30,883 nt of DNA from Prevotella sp. UBA7764 (GTDB lineage: Bacteria; Bacteroidota; Bacteroidia; Bacteroidales; Bacteroidaceae). Positions 14,106-26,100 of this stretch are shown piece after piece. Position numbers and translations under genes: made by a program. Numbering within the stretch: position 1 is the stretch's first letter; the number at the start of each line of letters is the position of its first letter. The stretch is from the NCBI GenBank assembly GCA_002481295.1, contig DLDU01000034.1, positions 1-30,883 on the forward strand, read 5' to 3'. A model generated the notes under the pieces. That model was given only the letters and a program-made list of their open reading frames with translations, had not been told where the DNA came from and ran no database searches.

Positions 14106-16838
14106 ATGAGTGAAAAAACGAGCGAGAAGAGAGTTTACCTCTTTGGAAACGGCAAGGCTGAGGGCCGTGCCGACATGCGCAACCTTCTTGGTGGTAAAGG
14201 AGCCAACCTGGCCGAGATGAATTTGATCGGTGTACCTGTCCCACCGGGCTTCACCATCACCACTGATGTCTGCAACGAATATTTCGAGAAGGGCAAAGCC
14301 GACGTGGTCGCTTTGCTCAAGGACGACGTTGTCAATGGCGTGAAACACGTCGAAGAGCTCATGGGACTGAAGTTTGGCGATGCCAAGAATCCGCTTCTTG
14401 TCAGCGTGCGCTCCGGTGCCCGTGCCTCCATGCCGGGTATGATGGACACCATCCTCAACCTCGGTCTCAACGATGAGGTCGTCAAGGGACTGGCTGCCAA
14501 GACCGGCAACGAGCGCTTCGCCTATGACAGCTACCGCCGTTTCGTGCAGATGTACGGTGACGTAGTCCTCGGCATGAAGCCCGTCAACAAGGAAGACATC
14601 GATCCCTTCGAGGCGATCATTCAGAAAGTGAAGGCTCAGCGCGGCATCCGTCTCGACAATGAGATGAACACCGACGAGCTCAAGAGCCTCGTCGTCCTCT
14701 TCAAGGACTATATCAAGGAGCGCACCGGACGTGAGTTCCCCTCCGACCCGATGGAACAGCTCTGGGGCGCCATCTGCGCTGTCTTTGACTCTTGGATGAA
14801 CGACCGAGCCATCCTCTACCGCAAGATGGAGGGCATCCCACAGGAGTGGGGAACGGCTGTCACCGTCATGGCCATGGTCTTCGGCAACATGGGCAACACC
14901 TCTGCCACTGGTGTCTGCTTCAGCCGCGACGCTGCCACGGGCGAGAACCGCTTCAACGGCGAGTACCTTGTTAACGCACAGGGTGAGGACGTCGTCGCCG
15001 GCATACGCACACCGCAGCAGATCACCAAGGAAGGTTCGCTCCGCTGGGCTAAGCAGCAGGGAATCGACGAGGCTACGCGCGCCAGCAAATATCCTTCCAT
15101 GGAGGAGTCTATGCCAGACATCTACGCACAGCTCAACGACCTGCAGGACAAACTTGAGAAGCACTACAACGACATGCAGGACATGGAGTTCACCGTACAG
15201 GAAGGTAAACTGTGGTTCCTCCAGACCCGCAACGGCAAGCGCACAGGTACAGCCATGGTGAAGATTGCCATGGATCTGCTGCGCGAGGGGCTCATCGACG
15301 AGAAGACAGCCCTGCAGCGCTGTGAGCCCAACAAGCTCGACGAACTGCTCCACCCGGTCTTCGACAAGGAGGCCAAGGCTCAGGCCCGTGTGCTCACTCG
15401 CGGACTTCCCGCATCGCCGGGTGCTGCCTGCGGCCAGATCGTATTCTTTGCTGATGATGCTGAGAAATGGCACGCCGATGGCCATCAGGTAGTCATGGTG
15501 CGCATCGAGACTTCGCCTGAGGACCTCGCCGGCATGAGCGCCGCAGAGGGCATCCTGACGGCTCGCGGCGGTATGACATCGCATGCTGCTGTGGTAGCCC
15601 GCGGCATGGGCAAGTGCTGCGTCAGTGGTGCCGGTGCCATCAATGTCGACTATAAAGCCCGCACCGTGGAGATCGACGGCACTGTACTCCATGAGGGCGA
15701 CTACATATCGCTCAACGGTTCTACCGGTGAGGTGTACTTCGGTGAGGTGAAGACACGTCCTGCCGAGGTCACAGGCGACTTCGCTGAGCTGATGAAGCTT
15801 TGCAACAAATACACACATCTCGTCGTCCGCACCAATGCCGACACGCCTCACGACGCTGAGGTGGCCCGCAGCTTCGGTGCCGTGGGTATTGGTCTGTGCC
15901 GTACAGAACACATGTTCTTCGAGAACGAGAAGATCAAGGCCATGCGTGAGATGATCCTCGCCGACAGCAAGGAAGGCCGCGAGAAAGCCCTCGCCAAGCT
16001 GCTGCCCTATCAGAAGCAGGACTTCTATGGCATCCTGAAATGCATGGACGGCATGCCGGTGAACATCCGTCTGCTCGACCCGCCTCTCCACGAGTTCGTA
16101 CCCCACGACCTGAAAGGCCAGCAAGCTATGGCCGACGAGATGGGCGTGAGCGTGAAGGTGATCCAGGACCGCGTGCAGAGTCTGAGTGAGCACAACCCGA
16201 TGCTCGGCCTTCGTGGCTGCCGTCTGGGCAACACGTTCCCCGAAATCACGGCCATGCAGACACGCGCCATCCTCGGTGCTGCCATCCAGTTGAAGAAGGA
16301 AGGCCTCGATCCCCGTCCGGAGATCATGGTGCCGTTGGTGGGTATCGTCAATGAGCTCGACGCTCAGGAGAAGGTCATCCGCGAGACTGCCGAGAAGCTC
16401 TTCGCCGAAGAGGGCGTCGAGATTCCGTTCAAGATCGGTACGATGATCGAGGTGCCGCGCGCTGCCCTGACAGCTGATCTCATCGCCCAGAAAGCCGAGT
16501 ACTTCAGCTTCGGTACCAACGACCTGACACAGATGACGTTTGGCTACAGCCGCGACGACATCGCCAGCTTCCTGCCTTCATACCTTGAGAAGAAGATCCT
16601 CGACGTCGATCCGTTCCAGGTGCTCGACCAGCGTGGCGTGGGTCAGCTGATCCGCATGGCTGTGGAGAAGGGCCGCTCAACGCGTCCTGACCTGAAGTGC
16701 GGCATCTGCGGTGAGCATGGTGGAGAGCCTTCATCGGTGAAGTTCTGCCATCGTGTGGGTCTCGACTACGTGAGCTGCTCACCGTTCCGTGTGCCTATCG
16801 CCCGTCTGGCTGCCGCGCAGGCAGCCGTCGAAGAGTAG
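14106..16838 (+). CDS. ppdK: Pyruvate, phosphate dikinase
   Basis: The 910-residue cytoplasmic enzyme is full length. It interconverts ATP, pyruvate and phosphate with AMP, phosphoenolpyruvate and pyrophosphate. The N-terminal ATP-grasp domain (about 1-340) begins with [20 protein letters not shown] and GANLAEM; the mobile phosphohistidine domain contains [16 protein letters not shown] with catalytic His493 and Thr491, the residue used for regulation in plant enzymes; the C-terminal TIM barrel has the PEP-binding RTEHMFF motif and [11 protein letters not shown], where Cys868 is the expected proton donor. In anaerobic Bacteroidales it probably works with pyrophosphate-dependent steps in glycolysis or gluconeogenesis. 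It has its own promoter and terminator. Confidence 0.98.
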   Translation: MSEKTSEKRVYLFGNGKAEGRADMRNLLGGKGANLAEMNLIGVPVPPGFTITTDVCNEYFEKGKADVVALLKDDVVNGVKHVEELMGLKFGDAKNPLLVSVRSGARASMPGMMDTILNLGLNDEVVKGLAAKTGNERFAYDSYRRFVQMYGDVVLGMKPVNKEDIDPFEAIIQKVKAQRGIRLDNEMNTDELKSLVVLFKDYIKERTGREFPSDPMEQLWGAICAVFDSWMNDRAILYRKMEGIPQEWGTAVTVMAMVFGNMGNTSATGVCFSRDAATGENRFNGEYLVNAQGEDVVAGIRTPQQITKEGSLRWAKQQGIDEATRASKYPSMEESMPDIYAQLNDLQDKLEKHYNDMQDMEFTVQEGKLWFLQTRNGKRTGTAMVKIAMDLLREGLIDEKTALQRCEPNKLDELLHPVFDKEAKAQARVLTRGLPASPGAACGQIVFFADDAEKWHADGHQVVMVRIETSPEDLAGMSAAEGILTARGGMTSHAAVVARGMGKCCVSGAGAINVDYKARTVEIDGTVLHEGDYISLNGSTGEVYFGEVKTRPAEVTGDFAELMKLCNKYTHLVVRTNADTPHDAEVARSFGAVGIGLCRTEHMFFENEKIKAMREMILADSKEGREKALAKLLPYQKQDFYGILKCMDGMPVNIRLLDPPLHEFVPHDLKGQQAMADEMGVSVKVIQDRVQSLSEHNPMLGLRGCRLGNTFPEITAMQTRAILGAAIQLKKEGLDPRPEIMVPLVGIVNELDAQEKVIRETAEKLFAEEGVEIPFKIGTMIEVPRAALTADLIAQKAEYFSFGTNDLTQMTFGYSRDDIASFLPSYLEKKILDVDPFQVLDQRGVGQLIRMAVEKGRSTRPDLKCGICGEHGGEPSSVKFCHRVGLDYVSCSPFRVPIARLAAAQAAVEE

Positions 16839-16871
16839 TTTTAATAGACTGATATACAACTAGTTAATTAT

Positions 16872-16915
16872 AAGGAGTTAAAGTGATTCTATTACACTTT
16901 GACTCCTTGTTTTTT
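16872..16915 (+). terminator. Rho-independent terminator of ppdK
   Basis: A 14-bp stem AAGGAGTTAAAGTG / CACTTTGACTCCTT with one G-T pair and a 9-nt loop is followed by a run of T. It lies 33 bp past the ppdK stop codon. Confidence 0.93.
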
Positions 16916-17844
16916 GTTATAATAACCCTATTAAAATAGCCGCTATTCCGTGTGCCAATCGCAAATCATAGCAAACGGGATAACTTTTTTAAGAGCAACT
17001 GTTTTACATTATAAGAGTATATAAGAGTTATTTCTTATAAAAATTATAATTATTAAAATCTAAATTCAATGGTTGATAGCATTGCACCGAAAACACTCAA
17101 CATATAAAGGTTCTTGTACAAATCTACTACATCAACAATGCGAATGCTTTAAGTGCTGATTGTCAGCAATTTGCCAGTTAAACGGAAGAAAAGTGGTTCT
17201 GTGTGTTTTCTACCTTGGCTTGTGAGGGCAGATTTAACGTATTTCGCTCGTCCTTAGGTCGCTTACACGGCAAGAACTTTCATAAACGTGTAGATAGGGC
17301 ACATTATGACAGACTGATGAGGCATAAGTACCTCAAAAGACCTCAAAATACGTCCTTTTAAGAAGATTTTCTTTCGTATCGGAGCATAATTAAAATATTT
17401 TTTGTACCTTTACACCGAATCTTTAACTTAAATACGTATTTATTATGGCACTACTAATCGCAGAAACACCAGTACGGATTTTCTTGCAAACTTGCAAGGA
17501 GGTCTGATTGCTTTTTGCCCATACATATTTGTGATCACCACTGCTGATAATGATAATAATAACAATAATAAACCTAATATCCGCAGTTAATAATTAGATT
17601 CAAATTGCAAGTGCCTGAATATAAGTGACTTCGAGAAATCACAGATTCCATGTTATGAGCCTGTAGAGTACTTGTCATAGACAGAATATATTGTTGAACC
17701 CTAAAACCAAAATATATGCGTATGCCACCATAGCAAGACACAATAGGACATAAAGACTGGACGTCCACTTTTGATTCTTGTATTCTGATAATTGGGGAAT
17801 TGGAGGTTTGCTATTTTTATAACATTCAAAAAACAGATAGCACA
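16916..17844. other. AT-rich gene-poor intergenic region
   Basis: About 0.93 kb without a gene I can support. Short frames on both strands lack recognisable motifs. Visible elements are a 6-bp dyad TGCTGA-TTG-TCAGCA (17154-17168), a 10-bp period repeat of CCTCAAAA units near 17330-17350, a promoter-like TACCTTTA (17405-17412) in front of a 20-codon frame at 17445-17507, and a dyad CTTGCAA-AC-TTGCAAG (17483-17498). The composition and lack of order suggest decayed mobile or gene sequence, or a long leader of the following operon. No clean TTTG / TAnnTTTG promoter is visible directly before 17845. Confidence 0.5.
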
Positions 17845-18021
17845 ATGAAGAAAGCGTACACGAAACCGGCGATGAGGGTGGTAGCCCTCCAGCAGCGGCA
17901 TCATCTGCTCGGCATGAGTGGAGAGATTTCTGGGTATCAGAAGTCGAGTAGCGGATTCAGTCAGGACGAGAGCGACAGCAGCAACGCCCCACAGAGCCGC
18001 GGCATCTGGGACAATGACTGA
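17845..18021 (+). CDS. 58-residue small protein heading the surface-protein operon
   Basis: The peptide begins MKKAYTKPAMRVVALQQRH, continues with HLLGMSG, has a serine- and acid-rich middle, and ends in RGIWDND. I recognise this only as a type of small protein common in Bacteroidales: a basic start with KP, a VVxL segment, a short hydrophobic-Gly motif and a terminal WD-acidic tail. No function is known to me. A longer frame starts at 17800, but ATG 17845 restores the usual KKxYxKP start. It lies 35 bp before the fimbrillin-like gene, so it is probably the first gene of that operon. Possible roles are a secretion-linked peptide or a modified-peptide precursor; both are speculative. Confidence 0.6.
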   Translation: MKKAYTKPAMRVVALQQRHHLLGMSGEISGYQKSSSGFSQDESDSSNAPQSRGIWDND

Positions 18022-18056
18022 AGCAAGTAAAAAAACAACGAAAACGTTAATCCATT

Positions 18057-18995
18057 ATGAGAACGAAAGAACAATTTCTGATGCTTTGGATGCTCGGCGG
18101 CATGATGCTGGCCGGGCTGGCGGCCTGTTCGGGCGACGACGACACGGCCACAGACGGCAGCGCGCCGCAGACGGCCGACGACGGCGTCAAGGTACGACAC
18201 ATTACCATTACGGAGACCGAGGAGGAGGCGGCACGGCAGATAATGACTCGCGCCTCGCTTGCTGAGGGTGACGGCATCCTCACCGCCTTGTGGACGGCGG
18301 ACGACGGGCTGACGTACTGCAATTTGAGCAGAGTGGATCGTGGTAATAGCGATGCGCCCTACAGCGGCCTGCTGATAGCCAACTCCACTGCTGCCACCTC
18401 GCAGTTTACAGGCGACGTGTATTGCCTTGCTGGTGACTACCTGGCGGTGGTCTATCCAGCCACGACTTTCGAGACGAACGATAGCTATACCATCTCGCTC
18501 ACGGGACAGAACGGCACGCTCAGCAAGCTCGCCACCAACTACCACTACGTCTTTGGCAAGGCAACCGTGACAGAGGTGACCGAAACGACGGCCAACGCCA
18601 CGATGGGGAAGATGAAGAGCCTGCTGACGGTGTGCAAGTTCTCGTTTAAGGATAAGAATACGGGCGATGCCATCCCCATCAAGTCACTCAGCATTAGTTA
18701 TAGCACTGGTGACTCAAACAACGGAAAATATCCGCAGTCGGCTACGGTGGCCATCGGTGTCAATACGGCGCAGAATGATGTCCATGCAACGGGTGCAGAT
18801 ATCACAGCGCCCCTCACGATTACTGCCTCTGGTCAGACGGAGGTCTATGTCGCCCTGCTGCCCACCGCCGCGCAGAGCACCTTCAACTTCACCGTCAGTG
18901 ATGGCAACGGCAATACCTATAGCGGCACGGCCAATGCCACGCTCGTTGAAGGAGAATACGTGGATGCCACGGGGCTGAAACTTACAAAACAATAA
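18057..18995 (+). CDS. Fimbrillin-like (Mfa-like) surface lipoprotein
   Basis: The 312-residue protein has a lipoprotein signal peptide with lipobox LAGLAAC (Cys24) followed by SGDDD, an acidic pattern that in Bacteroidetes favours export to the cell surface. The mature part is rich in Thr, Ser and Ala and beta strands. Features shared with fimbrillins are the TRA sequence near residue 65 (a possible arginine-specific maturation site), an LWTADDGL segment, and YLAVVYPAT. These proteins form or cap fimbriae by donor-strand exchange, but it could also be a stand-alone lipoprotein of the same fold. The next gene starts 19 bp downstream. Family assignment is from motif resemblance, not a profile search. 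Confidence 0.68.
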   Translation: MRTKEQFLMLWMLGGMMLAGLAACSGDDDTATDGSAPQTADDGVKVRHITITETEEEAARQIMTRASLAEGDGILTALWTADDGLTYCNLSRVDRGNSDAPYSGLLIANSTAATSQFTGDVYCLAGDYLAVVYPATTFETNDSYTISLTGQNGTLSKLATNYHYVFGKATVTEVTETTANATMGKMKSLLTVCKFSFKDKNTGDAIPIKSLSISYSTGDSNNGKYPQSATVAIGVNTAQNDVHATGADITAPLTITASGQTEVYVALLPTAAQSTFNFTVSDGNGNTYSGTANATLVEGEYVDATGLKLTKQ

Positions 18996-19014
18996 CAGGA
19001 AAAAGATAAAGACT

Positions 19015-20127
19015 ATGAATAAGAATAGACTTTGGCTGATGGCCACCATCCTCGTCTGTGGCTTGGGACTATTCACCTCATGCTCGTCGGAAGACGATCC
19101 TCTGGTGATACCCGAACAGGGGAAGGCGTTTCGCGCTATGCTGAAAACGCTCGACTGGGGAGCAGACACGACATTCGTGTATGGTCACAAAACGCCTGAC
19201 GTGGATGCCGTCTGTTCGTCGTTGGGTTATGCCAAGCTGATGAATGCGCTGGGCTACAACTGCAAGGCAAAGGTGTCGAGTGCGACCAACCGCGAGACAG
19301 CCTATATCTCTGGCGTGTTCGGCTTTGAACTGCCCGAATTGAAGAGCAGTGTGGTGCTGCAGACACGGCTCATACTGACCGACCACACCGACTATGCCCA
19401 GTGTGTGGACGGTGCCAGGGAGGCTATCATCCTACAGAAGATAGACCACCACGTAGAGGGCGACATTCAGGACAGCGGCATTCCCTACGTTCGCAGGGAG
19501 ATGATTGGCTCCACCTGCACCATCATCTACGAGATGTACAGGGAGACAGGTGTCGACATCGACGATGAGACTGCCCGCATTCTGCTTGCCGGATTGCTGT
19601 CGGACACACGTAATCTCACCAAGACTACCACTCAGCATGAGGACTCCGTGGCATGGACGGCGCTGGTCGCCCAGTTGCAGTTGGAGGACAAAGTGGCAGA
19701 GATTAACCGCCAGATGGCCGATGCCGCCAATAATTACGATGGCATGAGCGATGGCGAGATCTTTCTCTCGGACTATAAGGAGTATGAGATAGGTGGCAAG
19801 GCTATCGGTTTCGGTTCGCTTAATTGCAAGGCAAGCGAGATGGATGACTTTATCAGCCGTATGTTGGGCGTGATGCCCCAGGTGATGTGCGACAACAGGC
19901 GCGACATGCTGTTTGCCAAGATCGATAATCTTGTACCCAATCCCGACGAGAGCGATCCTGACACGCCTTTCGTGGAAGACGGCACCTATTTCATCTATTA
20001 CGGTGAAGGGACTCAGGCTGTGGCCGAGGCCATCTTCGGACCGTCGCTCCGTGAAGGTGTAACCTACTCCAAGGAAGAACTATCACGTAAACAGATTGTG
20101 CCGAGAATAACAGAAATACTGCAATGA
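19015..20127 (+). CDS. Lipoprotein form of DHH-family (family II) inorganic pyrophosphatase / phosphoesterase
   Basis: The 370-residue protein has a lipoprotein signal peptide with LFTSC (Cys23) and an acidic SSEDDP tail, followed by a complete family II pyrophosphatase-like body. Metal and catalytic residues line up with the cytoplasmic enzyme: GHKTPDVD (His58, Asp62, Asp64), TDHTD (Asp123), IDHH (144-146), LSDTRNL (Asp197), and the C-terminal substrate signature SRKQIVP (357-363). The normal family is about 310 residues and soluble in the cytoplasm, hydrolysing pyrophosphate with Mn2+ or Co2+. Here it should act outside the inner membrane, probably on the cell surface. Pyrophosphate, or another phosphoanhydride or phosphoester, could be the substrate. 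It lies 23 bp before the giant LamG gene. Confidence 0.86.
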   Translation: MNKNRLWLMATILVCGLGLFTSCSSEDDPLVIPEQGKAFRAMLKTLDWGADTTFVYGHKTPDVDAVCSSLGYAKLMNALGYNCKAKVSSATNRETAYISGVFGFELPELKSSVVLQTRLILTDHTDYAQCVDGAREAIILQKIDHHVEGDIQDSGIPYVRREMIGSTCTIIYEMYRETGVDIDDETARILLAGLLSDTRNLTKTTTQHEDSVAWTALVAQLQLEDKVAEINRQMADAANNYDGMSDGEIFLSDYKEYEIGGKAIGFGSLNCKASEMDDFISRMLGVMPQVMCDNRRDMLFAKIDNLVPNPDESDPDTPFVEDGTYFIYYGEGTQAVAEAIFGPSLREGVTYSKEELSRKQIVPRITEILQ

Positions 20128-20150
20128 AATAAACCAAAAAGATAAAGACC

Positions 20151-23100
20151 ATGAAGACAAAAGAACAACAAGGATTCAGGCGGTTGGGACGCAGGGCGTT
20201 CGGGCTGCAAGTGCTGATGCTCGTGCTCGTGATGCTCATCGGGGGAAGCCCGACGACGTGGGCCAACGATGACCCCGGTGGAGGAACCTACACCTTCTGG
20301 ACCAACGCTGAGGGGGTAAATGATATAAAAGACTATTTCAAGACCGTTAGTGCCTTTAGCTTCGCTGACGATAAGTATTTCTGGGAATTCGAGTTCAAGG
20401 CCATGCAGCACGCCTATCTGGAGAATCACGGAAAGATATACCTGCAGACGAACGACAACAAGTGGCACACAGTGGCTGAATGGGACAAAGAAGCCAACAG
20501 CCGCAATGTCAGTTTCAGTGTCAAGGATGAGTCTTGGGGTAACATCGTCATGGTAAGCGGCAACGACTTGGCCAGTATCGGCGGCATCATGACCCTCCGG
20601 TTCAAGCCCATACAAAGGTGTTTCGACGATGGCGTGAAGCGCATCAAGATGGAATACGACATATGGGAGTGGATAAACTATATCCATGAGAATGTACCTC
20701 AGGGTGACATCCGATATGAGAAGGACCTCAATATGGCGTTTGCCGACAATGAACCCACACCCAACCTGGAGGTGGACTGGGCCGATGACTACTGCATCAG
20801 TCTCAAGGCCAGGAACGTATATGACAAGCGCAACCAGGACAACTACGTCAAGCAGTATTACACAACATACAGGGAAGTTAGTGGCGACAAAGTCAATGAC
20901 GGCAGATACATCAACGAAACAATGAATGTATCTGACTTCACTGTGACTGGCGAACACGGAGGGATGATAGATGTTGAAAGAAACGCTGTTGCAAGAAGAT
21001 ACAACCTGATATGTGGCGCATACTTCCATCCGATGGGCATTCGCTTTACCCCCACCATCGAATATGCACCGTATGGGAATACCAACAACCTGAGCAACAC
21101 GCCTGTCACACTCACCCGGCCGACGAAAGAGATTATCATTGACCCTTTCACCTGCGCAAAGAGCCTCAATGTGGACTTTGACAAATGGACCAGGAAGAAC
21201 ACCATTCGCTGGACACGCTACGAGGAGCAAAGCGGCTGGGGCGTGAAATGCATGGTGACACGCCCTTGCCGCACGGACGGCAAGTGGTACGTCATCCGCT
21301 ATGAGGATGGTCAGGCAGCAGACACCTACACCCTCATTGCCGAGATGAACGGCGATGCCACCGACCTCAAGGTGGAGGACAGCGACATCGACTACGATAA
21401 ACGCTACAACTATCGCGTCATCTTCCTGCCCGTCGTGCTGGCAGACAAATACGACAAGGACCATCTGACCAGTGGCGTGCTGGCAAACCCCGAAAGGCTA
21501 CTGACGAACTTCTGGATAGAGCAGCAGGTGAGCACACAGCTTGAGATGCCCATCAAGCTGACACAGGACCGCAGTTACGACGGAGCCGTGCGCCTGAAGT
21601 GGGAATACTGCGCTGCCCCCACGGGCGAGAACTGGACGATTGAATACCGTCCGGCAGAGACAGGCAGTGCCTGGCGCGTGCTCGACAGCAGCATGATGGT
21701 CGATACGGAGGCATCGGAGGCCAGCTTCGATGCCGAAGGGTCGGTGTGCGACATGATGGACTATCGTGTAAAAACCACCTATATGAACCGCGACTTCTAC
21801 TCTAACGTCTATACTGGCAACCTGCCTGCTGGCAGCTACATCAGCGAGGTGAAGGCATCGACAGGCACGGAGGAGAAGACCGTCATCGTGAAGTGGAAGG
21901 TGGCTCGCGCCGACGTTACAAACGATATCTACTTCCGTGTGCTGCGCCGCGTCATTGGCGATACAGACTGGACGCTGCTCACCGATGAGATTCATGGCAC
22001 GGCCACGGAATACACCTATACCGATGACCGTCCGCTGGCCGGCTCGTACTATGAATACTCCGTGCAGGCCTACGGCGCGAAGTGCGACGAGCAGATCGTG
22101 AAGACCGACGAGGTCATCGCCCCTGGTTTCTCGCAAGCCCGAGGCACCATCACTGGTCACATCTCCTACGGCTCGGGAACAGCCGTCGATGGCGTGAAGG
22201 TGAACCTCGTCAAGGCCAGTGCCGACGAGCAGACCGACCAGCCGCAGTTCCTCTCGCGCTACATCGAGGGTGCAGGCAAGGGCTTGCAGTGGACGACTGC
22301 TAACAAGGAGAAGTACGCCAACGTGCTCAGCGGTGACGGCACCTTCACCATACAGTTCTGGGCACGGCCAAAGAGCGTGGATGCCGGAGGAGCCGCCAAC
22401 CAAACCATTCTGCGATTAGGCAACGGACTGGAGCTGGGCGTGAGGAGCGACGACGGCACACATTTCTATCTGAACAGAGTCATCCACTATGACAATAGGG
22501 TGAACTCGCATCACTTCAATAAGAGCCTGCCGTTCAGCACCACCGACTTTACCCACGTCACCGCCGTCTATGACCACGGCATGTTGACTTGTTATGTGGG
22601 CACCGACTCGCTGCTGTCGTACACACTCGATTGCACTCAGTATAAGGACTGGAACATTGGCAGCGATCCCACCCTCGCTGTGGGCGGCATCGAAAGCATG
22701 TTCGCAGGTATGGGCCAGTCCTTCAACGGCTATATTGACGACATCCGCCTATGGAACAGAGCCCTGAGCAAAGAAGAGGTGGAAGCCAACTACACCCGTA
22801 TCCTCGGCGGTACGGAGGGCGGTTTGGTGCTCTACTGGCCGCTCGACGAGGGACTCGGTGTGAAGGACTATGCCTTCGACGTGGCCCGTCAGGACGGCAT
22901 CTACCAGCTGAACCATCCTGAGGTTGGACTTAATGCCACGCCGTCGGCCACCGTGCCGCAGCAGTTGGGTCTCTACGGTGTGACCGACAAGAATGGCAAC
23001 TATATCATACGCGGTATTCCGTTCCAGCAAGGCGGCACCAACTACGAGATTGCCCCGCTGTACGGCGAGCATCAGTTCAATCCCGTCACACGCTCGATGT

Positions 23101-26100
23101 TCGTCAGCCCCACCTCGCTGACGGCTAACAACATCGACTTCGAGGATGTGTCGTCGTTCCCCATGGAGGGATACGTTTACTATGCCGGCACGAACATTCC
23201 TGCCGAGGGCATACAGTTCTATGTGGATGGTCAGCTGCTGACCACCGATGGCGAAGTTCAGCAGAGCGATGCACAAGGCCGCTACAGAATCTCCGTTCCT
23301 ATAGGCGAGCATTTTGTCGAAGCCAAGCTGGGCAATCACAAGATGGTCAATCAGGGCCGCTTCCCTATCAAAGGTAAGCGTAACTTCAATGCCCCTGTGA
23401 CCTATAATTTTTCCGATTCCACACTCGTGAACTTTGTAGGGCGCGTCAGTGGCGGCGAACGTAACGACACACTGGCCGTGGGCTTCGGAGCGTCGAAGAA
23501 CAACATTGGCACGGCCACCATCACGTTGAAACTGAACAACGAATCGTTATCGTTCAACCGCGTGGAGGGCAAGCCCCAAACATCGGCTACCCAGATTCGC
23601 ACGTGGGAGAGCGACACTGTGAGCATCAACAGCACGGCATGGACAGGCTTCGAAGGCGGCGACGCACGCTACATATTCATCAATACCGACCCCGCGACGG
23701 GCGAGTTCTCGGCCAAGTTGCCACCGCTGAAGTACATCGTGAAGAACATCGAGATACCTAAGAACCCCGACATAGAGTTCAATATCCTGCCAGAGATAGA
23801 CTTGAGCAACGTGCTGAAGGAGCAGATCGACTCGTTGTGGCAGGTGGATGAACGGGGCGACTCCGTGCTAAACAAGTATAAGTACCACACCAAACTTGTG
23901 CAAACCTACTTTGCCACACCTCAGGTGGACATCAGCCAGCCCAAGAGTGGCAAGGACGTCTTCGGCATACAGGAATACAAGGGTGAGGACGAACTGGGCA
24001 AGTTTACCGTCAGCGACCTGTGGACACGCACGGATGAAGGTGCCGTCAGCTACAAGTACGGTTATCCTATCTATAAGATGGGCGATGAATATCACACAGA
24101 ACTCTACGGCTATGAGGTCTATACGAACTACGACAACGGAGAGGCTGCCAACGACACCATCCCCCTCGCCGGCCAGGTTATTACTGTGGCCAACGAGATG
24201 TCGAGCGACCAGACCATCGTGGCCGTGCTTCCGCCCGGTGAAACCGAATACCGGTTGGGCCAGGTGTACGACCTGAAGAAGAACCAATTGGTGCTTGACT
24301 CACTGGGACGCTACGCCTTCAAGTGGAATGCCGGAGCACCCAACGTCGTCAGTCCGTACACCCGTCATCTGGGCATCACGCTGGAGCGCAAAGGACGTAC
24401 CTACGCCCCCAATGGCATAAATGCCATCGTCGTGGGCAGTCTTCCTATCGGCAACAACTTCGTCACCAATGGCCCCGACCAGGTGCTGATGGTGCTGCGC
24501 GACCCGCCAGGCGCTAAGTCGAAGACCGTGTGGAAGACTGGCTCGACCAAGACGAAGGTGAGAAGTTCCACCAGCGGAGGCTATGGCAACGAGAAGATAA
24601 TGTATGAGGCAAACTTAGGTGCGAAGGTGAGATTCATGTCGGGCTTCGGACTCTACTACGAGACCACAGACCTTGACAATACCTCTGATATAGGCGGTGG
24701 CATTCACTATACGTGGAACAAGAACTCATCGACCGAAAAGACGTGGACGCTGACCGCTACCGAGCAGGTATCCACCGGTGCCACTAAGGACTATTGCGGA
24801 TCGAATGGCGATGTCTTCATAGGCTACAGCACCAACCTGCTCATGGGCAAATGCCGCAAGGTGGGATTCTTCCGCGACAACGAGACGGCGCCCTTCGAAC
24901 TGAAAGACGATGTGGCTACCAGCCTGGGCGACAGCGTGACAACAAAGTTCATGTACTCCACCTACGAGATTGAAGAGGTGATGATTCCGAAGTGGCGGGA
25001 GACACGCAATGGCTACCTCACGCAGCACTTCGATACTGAGGCCGAGGCCCGCGCTTTCGTGAATAACACGAGCGAGGTGCTCTATGCCACATGGGTCAAG
25101 GAGGATGATACAAGCTACGGACAGGAGGGCACCTACGTGCAGGTGACACCCGCCGCATGGGAGAGCCTCACAGATTTTGTGGCCGAAGACAAGGTGGCCT
25201 GGTGCAACAATCAGATAGAAAGCTGGCAAAAGGTCCTCTACAACAACGAATACGACAAGGTGACGGCTATTGAGAATCGCGACAAATACTGGCAGCGCAA
25301 CATCTCGTTCGATGGTGGATCGGGCTACTCCTACACAGCCCGCAATGATACGACCAAAGTGGTGAAACACAACTATTCGCACAATCTGGGAGGTATCGTA
25401 AAGGGTGGTTTCTCAACGAAAAACACGGCCGCTTCCATACAGTTCAAGACGAAGATGTCAGTCGACACAGAGAACGGTTGGGCTTACTCCACCACTGAGA
25501 GCGACTACGACGAGAATACGAAGGACTATGCCGAGTTCGACTACACCTTTGATGACGGCAACAAGGGCACCGACTTCTCAGTGGATATCTACAAGTCGCC
25601 TACGGGCTGGAGCGACATCTTCAGTATCTTCGGCGGACAAAGCTACAATCCCTATCAGAAGGAAGAGAAGACCCAGTACTACGAGCCGGGACAGCACATT
25701 CTCTCCAACGGAACGGAACAGATGGAGAATCCCGACATACAAATCAGCACTGACGGCGGCATCGCTGTCAAGAGTGCCGTACTGACCGACATACCCGCCG
25801 GACAGACAGGGCAGTTTACCCTGCATCTGTCGAACATCAGTACCACCACACAGGGCTTCGACTTTACCTATAATCTGTCGGTTGCGGAAGGCACCAACCA
25901 GCATGGACTGGAGATACTGATGGACGGTGTGCCTGCCAATGGACGCGGCATATTCATCCCCGCCGGCGAGACGGTGAAGAAGGTAATCACCGTTCGACAG
26001 ACTGACCAGAGCGTGCTCGACTATGAGAACATCGAACTGTGGTTCTCGTCAGCATATCAGGCCATCAAGATTCACGATATCGCTAAGTTGAGCGTACATT

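Noticed and set aside
14100..16193. A 697-codon open frame antisense to pyruvate phosphate dikinase
   Set aside because: It is an antisense shadow caused by the codon use of a highly conserved, full-length enzyme gene; the translation is rich in His, Val and Leu, has no domain pattern and no promoter.
17445..17507. A 20-codon frame (MALLIAETPVRIF...) after a promoter-like box
   Set aside because: Too short, only one near-promoter element, and no family I can name; mentioned only as part of the intergenic region.
16916..17844. Possible CRISPR array or invertible promoter
   Set aside because: No regularly spaced direct repeats and no pair of long inverted repeats is visible; only short dyads are present.
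17574..17904. Short minus-strand frames of 64 and 67 codons upstream of the surface operon
   Set aside because: No motif, one overlaps the small peptide gene, and composition matches AT-rich non-coding DNA.
20064..22403. Long antisense frames (466 and 301 codons) over the start of the giant gene
   Set aside because: Composition is typical of shadows, and the plus-strand frame with signal peptide and LamG domains explains the sequence.
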